DNA of 64,000 nucleotides, from positions 9,982,843 to 10,046,842 of the forward strand of contig NC_084597.1 of NCBI RefSeq assembly GCF_033807715.1, given 5' to 3'. Below the pieces are notes generated by a model that saw only the letters and a program-made list of their open reading frames with translations, ran no database searches and was not told the origin of the DNA. Made by a program: the position numbers and the translations under genes. How positions within the stretch are numbered: the first letter of the stretch is position 1; every line of letters starts with the position of its first letter. Source of the DNA: Cololabis saira (Eukaryota; Chordata; Actinopteri; Beloniformes; Belonidae). Positions 12,901-26,700 of this stretch are shown here, piece after piece.

Positions 12901-14671
12901 GTGAGTTGCTATGTTAGACAATTTGCTTCACTGTCTCCATCTAAACTATGACATACTGTATTTGTGGGCAAAAGATGGTGAGTGTTGCAGGAGGCTGTTC
13001 CTATAGGTGTCCGCTAGGGCTGTTCGATTAATCGATTTTAAATCGTAATCGCGATTATGTAATTAGAACGATGTTAAAACGTGAAAATCGTAAAATCGAT
13101 TTTTCAAAAAAAAAAATAAATAAATAAATAAATTTTATTTATTTATTTATTTATTTTTTACTTTGTCTGCACACATATTAATGATTGATACCATATTAAT
13201 GATTGATGGAAATACCTCTCAATACCTGCAACAAGTGCCCCATTGGAAAGGCTCTTTAGTGTAGGAGGGGGCGTTGTAACATGGTGATATACTAACATGC
13301 CACCGGGCATCCCTCAAGCCAGATGCCGTAGACCGGCTCGTGTTCCTTGCAAAAAACTTGCAAATGTGAATAGCAAATGTAATGACTGACATTACACACC
13401 TCTACCTCCTTCATGGGTTGCATTATTATTTAGCATGCAAAGACCCAGTTTAGTTTAATTAGAAAATGTCTTGTTTTATTTAATTGGAAATATAACTTAC
13501 TGTATGTTTGCAAGTGCTGATTTGCTGATTTTTTTTTCAGAGATAAAACTTTATATTTTATTTTTTTTAAACTTTTTTTAAACTTATTTTACAGAGTTTT
13601 GCACTTTATTCATTCATTTTTGGTTTAATAAGAGCAAAGTTTGCACTTAAAGCCCAATGGGGCAAATGTTCAATAAAAAAACCAGCATATTTGAAATCAT
13701 TTCTTTGCCTTTTGTCAATTCACAAAATAATCGTAATCGTAATCGAAAATCGGATTTTGAGAGAAAAAAAATCGAGATTTTATTTTTGGGCAAAATCGTC
13801 CGCGTATAAAAACATTTAAACAGCTAATAATAAAGACTCATTCGCTCACTTGACTGCAGCAGAAACAAGGTGAAAGCCTGGTGACTGCATGACATGGCAT
13901 TTTAGAATGACTTGACGAATGCAATCGCACAAAAGCTGTGTATCAAATTCACCACCTGGTGAACATAGAGCCAATACTAAATATATTTGTCTCCATTTCC
14001 TCAGGGGGAATCTTTCACTTGTATTCAAGTACACATAAGGTGTTAAATTCATCCATATAGTCATCTCATGTGTTTCTTCAAAAGGTTCGCAGATATTTGA
14101 GTCTCTACAAGAACCGAAGCAATGTGGTTTCTGGTCTTATCCCACTCTCTGTGGGGTTATTTTTCAGTCAAAGATCCTGGTTTGTTGTGTGGATAGAAAT
14201 CCAGATCATTGGGGCTTGTGTACCTCCCACCAGGGACCCGGCGGACCACGAACATACAATGTGAAACTTGGTCTCCACCAGAAATTTGCTGAATAAATGT
14301 CCAACTACCATTTTGATGTGTGAATATGACAGAAGTTCTGTTGTTGATGGACTCTGCAGACTTCATTCATCCTACACTTCCAATCACTTGTCAAACCTTC
14401 CAGTGCATAAGCATATAGTCATTCCTCCAGTCTAAAGTTGCTTTCGTCAACGAAAATTATGACTAAATATCGTCCTCAAACTTTTATCACCTGAGGAAAA
14501 CGAGACGAGACACAACGAAAATGCGCAAATATAATGCAATATCGTAGACAAATAAAAACGTGACTAAAATGTAGGTTACAAAATAAAAACTATGCTAAAA
14601 TGTGTCTTCTTTTTCGTTGACCAAGACGAGATGAAATGTTCTACCTTAATGTCCATGTTTTCAGTAGTTAC

Positions 14672-14719
<48 letters not shown>

Positions 14720-17700
14720 AATATATATATTAAAAATACTTTGCCAATCTTGTTTTTATTTTTATAGTCTTTCAAGTACATAAATAACAACTGGTGCACA
14801 ATCACAGTAATTGAACATCTTCATATGAGTGAAATGCCAGGATCTAATGTCATAAATGACTACAGGCCTGTCGCCCTGACATCTGTGGTCATGAAGACCT
14901 TTGAGCGGCTGGTGTTGAGCCACCTGAAGGACACCACAGGCTCCCTGCTCGACCCCCTGCAGTTTGCCTACAGGCAAACAGGTCGGTGGATGACACAGTC
15001 AACATAGGACTGCACCACATCCTGCGTCACCTTGACACCCCAGGGACTTACGCGAGGATCCTGTTCGTGGACTTCAGCTCGGCGTTCAACACCATCGCTC
15101 CTGAAATCTTCCACCAGAAGCTCACCCAGCTCAGAGTGCATGCCTCCACCTGTCAGTGAATCACCAGCTTCCTTCAGGTTCCTGGGATCCACCATCTCCC
15201 GGGACCTGAAGTGGTCCACCCACATTAACTCTGTCAGGAAGCTCAGCAGAGGTTGTACTTCCTGCGTCAGCTCAGGAAGTTTAACCTCCACAGCAGCTGC
15301 TGATCACCTTCTACTCTGCCATCATACAGTCTGTTCTCTGCACTTCCATCACTGTCTGGTTTGGATCAGCCACCAAACTAGACAGGCACAGACTGCAACG
15401 GACCATTAGGTCTGCAGAGAGGATAATTGGGACTAACCTCCCATCTATCCAGGACCTGTACCTGTCCAGGAAACGGGCAGGTAGAATCTCTGCAGACTCC
15501 TCACACCCAGGACACAGTCTGTTCCAACTCCTCCCCTCTGGACGGTGCTACAGAGCAATGTACGCCAAAACCTCCAGACTCCAGACAGTTTCTTCCCCCA
15601 AGCTGCTGCTCTGATGAACTCTCACAACTAATAGAGTCTCATAAAAACCAATCACGTGCAATAACAATAATAGCAGTAACATGCTGTAACAATGAACCTT
15701 CCGGCAATAATCATGTCTGCCTCATTCTGCTCCACCTCTCACTTTTTTTGTATAAATTGTATATATGTTATTTTATTCAGAGCCGTCATTTTCTACCTCA
15801 TACTGCTGCACTTTCAGTTCTTTAAATTGTATATATGTCAATAAGTGCCACATTTGTTTATTTACTGTTTGATATTTTAAATCTAAAGAGCGAAATAACC
15901 GGAGTCAAATACCTTGTTGGACAATGTTTGAACCTGGCCAATAAAGACGATTCTGATTCTGATCTGTGGCTGAAACTGAGGCACAAAAAAGTATGTGGGT
16001 GCTTATTTTTGTCAAATATAACAGTTACAAAAACAAAAAAAGAGTCATTTTAAAGTTAGATGAACGTTATTACAACCAAAAGGGACATTTCTGCAAAGTA
16101 ACGTACAGGTAACCAAACATTTAACCACAAGTTAACATGCTATCAATGTCAGGAAAACCTCCCATAATAACCTTACAGCGACCTACACAACTAAAAAGTG
16201 ACATTCTAGGGAACCAGATATTGTTAGCTGGGTATTGATTTCAATATTTTTGTGATATTAATAGTGCACATGTTGAAACATTTCCAATTTTATGAAGCTT
16301 CAGTAAGTATGACCAATTTTAAACCCCCAATTAAAACTATTTATGAGATATTGTCTATACATTTTCAAATTGTGACACAGTCTCATGCCTGATTTTACTA
16401 CTTAAGGTTGAATATTGTTAAGATGTTAAGATGAATGACAAACAGTAGAGTGGATTCTCACTGTGACCTGAGTAGTTCACAGTTTTACTGGCTGACTTTC
16501 ACTGAGAGCAGCTGAAGGTTGAATTCTGTTGATTTCTACACAGAGACAGATTATGAATACAGTTTAAAAGTTTAAAAGCCCAAGTTTTCATATCTTTAGT
16601 CCACAGAAGTGCACTCACACTGAGCCCTTCAATATCACAATTCAATCATTTCATGTTGAGGGCTTCTTATGTGCTCTAATATTGCATGTATTGGGAAGAA
16701 AGGCTGTTTCAACTTCAGCCATTAACACAGCAATTGGTGTCCTGGTGACAAGCTGTATAAACATTTAGCAGAGATGACAAGATATGCTGGGATTTTCACA
16801 AACAATGCTATGATGTCCTGTCTGTTGCCTGTCCCAGCTGGCTATCTGAAAGGCTATTTTCTTGTTTGCATACAGAGTGGGGAGGAACATCCAGTCCAAA
16901 AAACAGTCACTGGAGATGCATTTAAATACCACCTTTTAAAATGATATCCTCTCACGTTTAGAGCTGATCAGCCAAGATGGATGCTAATGGTTGTTATTAA
17001 CAGGGCCTACAACAAAGACAAGTATTAATACCTCTTTCTGTCACATTAATTGTGTTAGTGTGTGAGTTTGGACTTTAGAATTATAATAACAAAAAGAGTC
17101 AATAAGAGTTATGGTCCAAGCGCATGAATTTGCCCAAAAAACAAGGTACGCGTGACTGAGAAGAAATCAGAAAACATGAGGGCATGAAAATAATAAATCA
17201 GTGCAAAGCTGAGATGAAATAAATGAAAATTAAATACATTTATATATATATAAAATGAATACGTAAAGTTAAATCATAGCAGTACTGTTACAACCAAAAA
17301 TGTAATAACGGCCAATGACGTAATAACTGCCAATAATGTAATAATTTTGGCCATTTCAAATATAATAAAGCCAATAGTGTAATAATGTGCCAATAATGTA
17401 ATAAAACTTTTGAGTCAATAACGTAATAACTTTTTGCCGATAATGTAATAAGGCATTACATTATGAAAGGTTTTTTTTAATACCAGGCCAATAACGTAAT
17501 AACCAGCCAATAATGTAATGCCTTATTACATTATCGGCAAAAAGTTATTACGTTATTGGCTCAAAAGTTTTATTACATTATTGGCACATTATTACACTAT
17601 TGGCTTTATTACATTTGAAATGGCCAAAATTATTACATTATTGGCAGTTATTACGTTATTGGCCGTTATAACGTTTTTGGTTGTAACAAGTACAATTAAA

Positions 17701-20700
17701 ATACATTAAGAGTCAACTTGATAAAACCATGAGGGAGCCTGTGGCTGAACTTAAAGCAAGAGGAAATTAACTGGTTCTTACGGACGATTTGAAATAATTA
17801 TTGGTGTGGCAGGATTAAATCTTGAGACTTTTTAAGAGCCTCGGAGGAAAGTAAATCGTGTACGTTATTAAAAGGATAGCAGGAAATAAGTATACTTAAC
17901 CTAGAGGATATGAGAAGGGATTATACCAGATCAAGTGGTTAGAGGTGGGGGACTGATTGGGTGGTATTATGATTGAAACATGCAGGATTAGATATAATAG
18001 AAAAGATTTTCAGCCCTGATGTGTTGCAGCTCACAGTTCTTAAGCATCTGCTGAGCTTTTACTGCTTGTCATTTCATCTGACTCATGCAGTGGCACATAT
18101 CCTTTTTTATCTCAATACAAGCTTTATTATTATCATCATGCACAATATTTTTTGGCTGAAGGTACATTTGTCTGAAACCACAGAGGTAAGAGAAAAATGC
18201 ACACTGAGAACTGTTCCTACTGCATTTTTATACTCAAAAAGGAGTTCTGTTTTTATGTGTACGTCTCTAGCCTTATCTGCTTGAGCCAGATCCCAAGAAA
18301 GACACCTGAACATGTCACAGTTTTGAGTTTTCTGTTCCTGTTGACTGTTTTTACTTGAGAAGAAAACCCAGCAAAAATAACTAAATCTTAAGAAAAACAG
18401 GATGGGGCCCTACCTATGAGTTTTTTTTTTAAGTACATACAGTATCTAACTGCCAGAACTCTTATCACTGATAGTTATTGTGTTTGAGTGCTGAGCTACT
18501 GTGGAGTTCATTTGTTTATGTTTTTGTTTGTAAATTATTTTATATTTCTTCCTTTGTGTCTGAACAGAACTGCAATTTTTTACCATAATAAATTGTCACT
18601 AATATAAGATCACATTAACAACTCATTTTATTAGATTGTATACAATAACATTGTAATGATTAGCAGCAAAGGAGCCTTTTCATGATAAATATGTCAGTTT
18701 AAATCTATTTTGAAGAGTCTCATGGTGCCCCGTCTCTTCTATCGGCAAAAACCCGGAGGAGGAACTTCAGATATTTAGGATATAAATCGATTATTGTTTT
18801 AGTGTTGATCTGTTATTCTGTTTGCTGCCCTAGTTATAAAGGTTCAGCCGTGCGCTCCGGCTCAGTGTATGTGCACTATGAACTCCCTAAAAGCATCAGC
18901 TTTTTCTGTGGTTTTTAATCAATAAGTGCTCAACAAAATGGACTTAACTCTAGCAACAGTCCTAATGAATTTGAGTTATGAATTTTACTAGAGATGCACT
19001 GGTTGCAATTTTTTTGGCTGATTCCAATCACCAATTATTCAGTGATTGTGATCTGCCAAATACCAGGCCTTTCGTTTGGTAGTCTGCTTATCCAATGGGT
19101 AGCCATCTTCACTTCCTCATCAATCATTGTCATGCTATGAAGCTTAGCGAAACAGTCAGCAGCGATAATCTCTGATTTCACCACCAAAAGAAAACCTTAG
19201 ACGCTGTGAACGCTCGCCAGCAGCTCCTCCATTGTGGATGAGCTGATGGAGCTGGTAGCCACAGCTAACACCGATTCAGCTTCCCGTGCCTGTTTGCCTA
19301 TTTTAGGGTTGCCACCCGTCCCGTAAAATACGGAATTGTCCTTTATTTGAGAAAAAAATGTTGCGTCCCGTATTGAACTAATACGGGACACGATTTGTAC
19401 CGTATTTTCATTAACTTTTACACCATATTCTAGTTGAATTATTGAAATAAGTTAACTTTTACACCATATTCTAGTTGAATTATTGAAATAAGTTAACTTT
19501 TACACCATATTCTAGTTGAATTATTGAAATAAGTTAACTTTTACACCATATTCTAGTTGAATTATTGAAATAAATTAACTTTTACACCATATTCTAGTTG
19601 AATTATTGAAATAAATTAACGTTTACACCATATTCTAGTTGAATTATTGAAATAAATTAACTTTTACACCATATTCTAGTTGAATTATTGAAATAAATTA
19701 ACCTTTACACCATATTCTAGTTGAATTATTGAAATAAATTAACTTTTACACCATATTCTAGTTGAATTATTGAAATAAATTAACTTTTACACCATATTCT
19801 AGTTGAATTATTGAAATAAGTTAACTTTTACACCATATTCTAGTTGAATTATTGAAATAAATTAACTTTTACACCATATTCTAGTTGAATTATTGAAATA
19901 AATTAACGTTTACACCATATTCTAGTTGAATTATTGAAATAAATTAACGTTTACACCATATTCTAGTTGAATTATTGAAATAAATTAACTTTTACACCAT
20001 ATTCTAGTTGAATTATTGAAATAAATTAACCTTTACACCATATTCTAGTTGAATTATTGAAATAAATTAACTTTTACACCATATTCTAGTTGAATTATTG
20101 AAATAAATTAACTTTTACACCATATTCTAGTTGAATTATTGAAATGGAATAGGATGCTATTTCAGTTGCTAGTATGGTTGTCTGTCTGTACAGTCATGCA
20201 AGTTCAATGCTATTAAAGCACTTTAAACTTTAAATCAAAGCATTTTGTTTTTTCATATAAAATAAACACATTTTTATTCAGTTTAGAAGTTTTGGGGCTT
20301 TTTTTTTGGCTCCTGCGCTGCTGAAATCAGGGCGTCCCTTATTTCTATTTCTGAAAGGTGGCAACCCTAGCCTATTTACAACATGGCACTCCGCATTACA
20401 AAAAAAGAGACGTGAAAATGCTCTTCGGAAAACCTACGGCATGACGTTGCAGATCACCTGTCCTCAAAATTTAAGTCTATGGTCAGTAAAATCTTCTCTG
20501 TTACCATGTAGCTCCTGCTACATGTTAACTCAACGCTTCCATACATTATATGGTACATGTGCTAAACGGACTGGAATGCAATCTTTAAAAAAGTGAAATG
20601 ACCTGCTGGTCACCAGTCAGGCCGGTCAATGGGTACTTCTCTAAAGTTTACATGTACTGGTGTATGAGACTTGCTGGCCCCTTTTAAAGTTAAACCCTCT

Positions 20701-23700
20701 AAACCAGTGACAGATCTTTGGCTGAATGATGATTCTCATGCTCTTAGATAAGCCTGTGGATGTGCTGAAAGAAAATTAGACAGGAGTCATCCACAAATTA
20801 AAAAAAAATGTTTTACACAACCTATTGATTCACAGAGAGCAGGGAAACCTTGAAAATGTTTTTTTCTATCCAATCAGATAATAGCCACAAACCAAGTCTC
20901 ATTTCTCTCATAAATCCCTGTGATTCAGATGGTTCTGTGCCTTCAGGTGTTGACAAATGTATTTTATTTTTTTTAAATAAATATTTCTGTGATCAGATCT
21001 TTTCCATCTCTGTCTACCATAGATCCAACTGCTTCTCCTGTATTTAAAGCAGTTTTTGAGAATTCTGAACAGGTGTCTTTGCCCTCCTTGTCTGAAACTG
21101 TCCAGCACATGCAATGATCTCAGTATCCCAAGATTACCCACTGAGCGGTGCCCATCACCCCTCCTTCTCTTTCCTTTCTCATACCATCATTGTTGTCCAT
21201 TGTTTTTGTAGTTTGTTGTGCTGGTCTGCCCCCCCGCCCATCCTTTTCTCTTCTGTGCATGTTTGCAGGCCAGAGCTTCAGGAGCTGCATGCTGACCTGC
21301 AGTCTGACCATCCCACTGCTTGCTTCCACCTGTTTGTATGGATGTCTGCTATATGCTTGCTGACATCCTGACCTGCAGTCCCCCCCGACCCTGCAGACCC
21401 TGACCACCTCAGGGTCTGCTGGCTACAACTGTATAGTGGTTTCTGTATTCCACCAACTAACCAGGTATCAATCATATGTACACAGACCTCTTAGTTCTCC
21501 TGCTCATGGATAATTAATACTAATGTATCTTGTCTCTTGTACTGTTAACAATATGTCTGTGCCTCTCCTTTCTCTGTTCTTCATTCTCTCCGTCTGGTCT
21601 CTCTTTTCCTGCTCCACCCGGCTCGCCTGCAGGAGGACGTCCCTCCCTTCTAAAAGGGAGTTTTTCCTTGCCACTGTTTGGCTTAAGGTTTTTCTCCCAA
21701 TAGGAGAGTTTTTAACTACCATTGTTTATGTCCATCCATCCATTTTCTATACCCGCTTTATCCTTTGCAGGGTGACGAGGGTCTGCTGGAGCCTATCCCT
21801 GGCTCATTACAGGCGAGAGGCAGGGGTTCACCCTGGACAGGTCGCCAGTCCATCGCAGGCCATTGCTTATGTAATAATTGCTTGATGGTCATGTTCTGGG
21901 TCTCTGGAAAGATCCTATTGACAACTTCTGTGAATACTATATAAATAAAACTGAATTGAAAATGTTCCCAGATGCAGATTAAAAAGCAGAGGATTTTCCG
22001 TGATGCCCTCCAGACTGTGGAACCGTTTACTTTTTTTTTATATTACAGCTGCTAATACCTCAATTATTTAAAGAAATCTCCTGAAACTTTTGTTTTTTTG
22101 ATTGGCTATAAGTCCAGAGCTGTCAAAATGCATTTTTATTATGCAAGTATGGTTTTTGTTTATGTTTGTTAATCTTAATTATTTATCTGGCACTTTTTCA
22201 TCTAGTTGTATTGCTTTTAGTTTATACTTGTATTGTTTAGTTGTATCTGTGCAATTTGTTCAGCACTTTGGTTAATTCTTGTTTCAAACATTTAATTACA
22301 TTACGTTTAAACTTGGTTTATTATCATCTTGTAAAGTCTTGTTCTCTTATGCATTCTCTTGTGAGTGTCATGATTAAATTTGCTCCCTGTAGACTTTTCA
22401 CTCCTTTTATTTACCGAGTGATGCAAATCTGTTTTAAATTATTTACTACCTCCTACATTAAAGAGTGCTCTTTTGTTATCTGCTCTTATTTGACAGATTG
22501 TTGTTGTTTTTCCTCCCTTGGCAGTTCAGTTTTATCCTCTTCTTCATCTCGTCTTTTGGTTCCTGCCATGCAACCTTTTTTCGTTTTCTTAGTTTATTTA
22601 GTTCTTATCAAACTGCCACCTGCAAATTAATCCTACATTTTAGATATGAGTCCATTTATACATTATCGCCATATTAAATGTGGCATTATTTTTGTGCATT
22701 CATATCTAACATTGAAACAATTTTCTAAAATTCTATAGTTACTGCAAATTATAAAAATCTTATTAGAAAAGCAGTCTATAAAGTAAAGCTGTCACAGAAC
22801 TATCTTGTTAAGGGCATATACAGTTAGTGAAAATAAATAAAGTACTACATAAATTAAATGATTGCTTGGCTGGTGACAGAAGCCACTGACTTAAATAACC
22901 ACAGGTTGTCTGAAGCACTTGCTTTTCAGTTTTACTTTCAGACAAAAAAAAACAAAACGTTAATATATCTGAACAAGAGCAGCTGTATGAAGAATTTGGA
23001 TGTATGTAGAGTACATGTGAACAAAGAGATTTAAAAAAAAAAAAGGGAAAATGATTAAATGTGATGCACTGTCTAAGCACAAAATGCAAAAATGTCAAGG
23101 TGGAGATATTTATCATATGCTGTTGTTGTGCCCCCCCATGTGCCCCTGTGAACTCTGAGTTTATAAATGATTATGTATTCATGATTGGGTGAACATTTTC
23201 AGAACAGTAAAGGCCGAAAGCTATAGTCAGTTTTATGACCCCCTGCTGCCAACTTCTGGTCATCTCGGCCCGGCCCGAGATAGCAAGTTTATGACCCCTA
23301 GAGGGGGGGGTCAAAACAGATCAAAGCAATCAAGGAAAGTTTCTGCCAGGGAAACAGACTCCCTGGGGATTTACGACACCCCCTGGGGGGGAGCCGGATG
23401 CAGCGGAGCCCGAAAACCAGACCTCAAAATGGTACTGCTTCTTTGAACCCCCCTTTTCCGCTTCAATGTGCCTCTTTGAACAGGCCGCCGTTGCCTGAAC
23501 TACAACCCCCAGCATGCCTTGCGTGGGGGGGGTTGGCGCCTACAAGCGGCGCGCATCCAATCGCAATGAGGCACCGATGACGTCACCGCAGCGCGCGTAG
23601 GATCAAAACCCGTGCCGCTGCTCCTTTTCTCTCTCTTCTCAACTTCATCTCATCGGCGCTGGATCTTTGGCTCCAGGCCAAAGGATCCCATCTCCCTTCT

Positions 23701-26700
23701 CTCCCCCCGGCTGGGGGGAGGCGGAAGGCCCGCAACGGACCGGGCCTGCGGAGCTCCGGCTCCCATTGACTCTCGGTCTCAACTTTTCATCCGAGCTCCG
23801 ACTCCCACTTCACGTGTCCCCGGTTCCTGGGAGCTGGAAAGGGGGGGGGAGCCGCTTCTAAGCTCGGCCCTAGCCCAGGGTGAGACCCGTTCCTCTTTCC
23901 TAACTTCTCTCTCTCTGCTCTTGAGTTCACCTGAAAGGACCTGTGGCCAGCTTGCCCCGCGCAGGACCGAGACGCATCCCGCCGCCCCGTCCGGGGCCAC
24001 GCGCTCACCAGCCCGACGGTAACCCGCACGTCCCAAGAAGTGGACCGGCCCCGCGCGCACCCGAGACGACGTGATAGCCGCCGGACCGGGGGGGGGAGCG
24101 CCGGCTGCTGCAGGCTCCGCCACCGTCCTCGTTTTGATTCCAGAGTCAGGAGGAGGAGCGGTAGAGGCGGGAGATCTCTTGGATCGGACTCCGACCAAAG
24201 ACCCGGCAGGAACCCCTGATCGGCACCCGGAGACCCGAGGAGGCGTGAGGTTTTGAGACCTGGGTGTATGAGTTTAACTGGGAGTGTTACAGAGCTAAAT
24301 CTGTGTTCAGAGCTGAGATTACATCAGCACCATTATAAGGACTGTTTTCATTAATTTGTAGTCACTACTTTCTGCTAGTCATTCATGTTTTAAAGCGCTG
24401 TTTTCTGCCGTAGTCACGTTTAAAACACCGGGAGTAACATCCGGTCTAGATTTGCACGTGGCTTAAAGAGGGCGTCCATCTTTAAATACCAGGGTTCCGC
24501 CATCTTTAAAATACGACCCTCTAAACACTGCAATATTTTAAACTGTACATGTTCGTGATATCATTTTTATTATTGCTTTGATTTCTTTTTTTTCATTCCA
24601 TGCATTTAACGTTTATGTTTCATTTTATTGATTGTTGTTTTTCTTGTTAGTTAATGGTTTTATAATAATGTCGTGTGCCATCAGATTTATTCGGGTATTT
24701 ATTTACATCCCTTTTGATACCCGTATGTAAATAAATTCTGATTGATTCTTAATGAGTGGTTGTGTTATTTCATGCAAGATTTGGTCACAAGTTGATTTGT
24801 TTAAGCAGAGCCCAGTGTTCGGATATCACGCCTTCATTGTTATTCTGTAAGATATAGTAAGATTTGCTGTTCTGCAGGATAATTCAAAAATCATATGAGA
24901 CTGATTTTCTGCTGTTTAGTTATCACAATTTCCTCCGAAGTAAGGCATCGGGGGTGGTGCCCCTACGAGAATTATCATTTTTGATAATACAATTTGATAA
25001 ATAGTCAACTTTATTAATTATTAATAATTATTAATAAAATTATTAATAAGCCTTCGATAACTGGACAGCCAAGCTACCCGAGTTGCACAACACTGTGTAA
25101 CCAGGAACTTATTTTGCTGCTTTGGAGATTTTACTTTATTTTCTTTTCAGTAAGATTTGGTTTGCACAAATATCTCTGCTACTAACCTTTAGCTTAGGTT
25201 TGGACTAAAGGAGAGTAAAAAACCTATAACCTGGTGCAGTTTGGAAAAAAATCAGAAAGTCTAAAGTGATAAAAATTTAAATTATAATAATAATCCTCAG
25301 AAAAGGTGAAGGAAATTTGTAGTTGGTATATCTCTACCGAAAATTCAAAACATCTGGATAAACTAAATCACGGTAGATTAAGAGTGAAATCCATAGAGCT
25401 TTAAACACAGCTGAAAGAACAGTATATGTACACAGCCAAAAGCAAAACATTAGTGTAGGCATCATCCATACAATCAAACAACTGGTTTCATGGATACAAA
25501 TACATCCACATGAGAATTAGCATATTTCACAGCCCATAGGGGAATTAGAGATCACAACAATGTTAAAAGTCAGTCTCAGCTGAGAAACGTTTACTTTGAA
25601 CTACCAAAGTTTGAGTCTCCAGGCTGGAGTCTCTGAACCAGTCAAACGCTAAAAGACAACATGACTTGATTTTTAATAGGCATCACTTCAAAGATTAAAC
25701 ATTTGACAAATGCCTTTTAATACATTGCTGCGTCTTTCTTTTTTTTCCCCTTCCATATCTTGCAGTTTAAAAACTACATCAAAAGGTAATGCCCCAAAGC
25801 AGAAGTTTGGGCAGCTGTTGAGAGCGTTTGGCAGCCAGTTAACAGCCTTGGTCATTACGGTATTTTCACATTTCTGGACTGTCTTGCATACACTGCTGTG
25901 CAATGCACGGTCCCATAAACCGTAAGGAACTCGCATTCACAGTTAATCCAAAAGTGGGCAAAATTTAGCTACAATAGCCAGCTTCAACATCATACATTCA
26001 CATACTAACTTTTGAAATGTCACAACTGAAATAACACCTGAAATGAGGACTGTCAAAGCCGAAATTAAAGAGGTTTCCTCGCCCATGGGTGACAGTGTCT
26101 TGGCCAGAGCACCAGACTGATGTGTTAAAGGCTGACAAGCTGTTTGCCATGCTCCATCTACAATCGACCTGTTGCCCTTGGCCAGTCCTAAATATGGCTG
26201 ATTCCTGCTGATCCAGCTAAGATACCTTCAAACCCAGACCTTTGTACTTCAAACCAGTGCTGTTCACAGTCGTCTCTTTTACCCTAGATTCACACTGAAA
26301 GCGTCACGGGCGTCCGGCTGCCATTCATTTTCTATGAAAGCGTGTGTCGAGAGGCGTTTGAGGCAGCGGAGGCGCCGGAGCCGTCGGGAGCAGCGCGTCC
26401 AGAGCGTCAATTTGAAGTTGAAAAATCTCAACTTTATGCAAATGAGCAGCGGCGACGCCGAGGCAGCGTCCAATCACAGACCGGGATTCCCGAAGCAAGA
26501 AGCCTCAATGCACATTGTACTTTCGTTTACACACAAACGTACACTCATTCACATGCGTACATGAGCATAGCTGTGCACTAACAAACTTATTTTATCAGGA
26601 ATTAATATATTTCATCCAGCAAACTGACATTTTTGCTGATTTGACTGCCGTTTTTACTTGACCTCTGCTCATGTGAAACACGTATCTGATGGTTGAGGAG

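Noticed and set aside
17518..17709. 63-codon reading frame in the foldback arm
   Set aside because: Made entirely of AT-rich inverted repeat units; no coding signal independent of the repeat.
19411..20145. CRISPR-like regular repeat array
   Set aside because: Units are contiguous with no spacers, and the context is a eukaryotic transposon.
23189..24256. Several overlapping frames in the GC-rich block, possibly a gene
   Set aside because: Frames occur on both strands in GC-rich DNA without conserved domains or splice structure; an LTR-like or CpG-island nature is more likely.
26334..26581. Arginine-rich frames possibly coding
   Set aside because: They recur in the second MITE copy at 36397-36681 and come from element sequence, with frame differences between copies.
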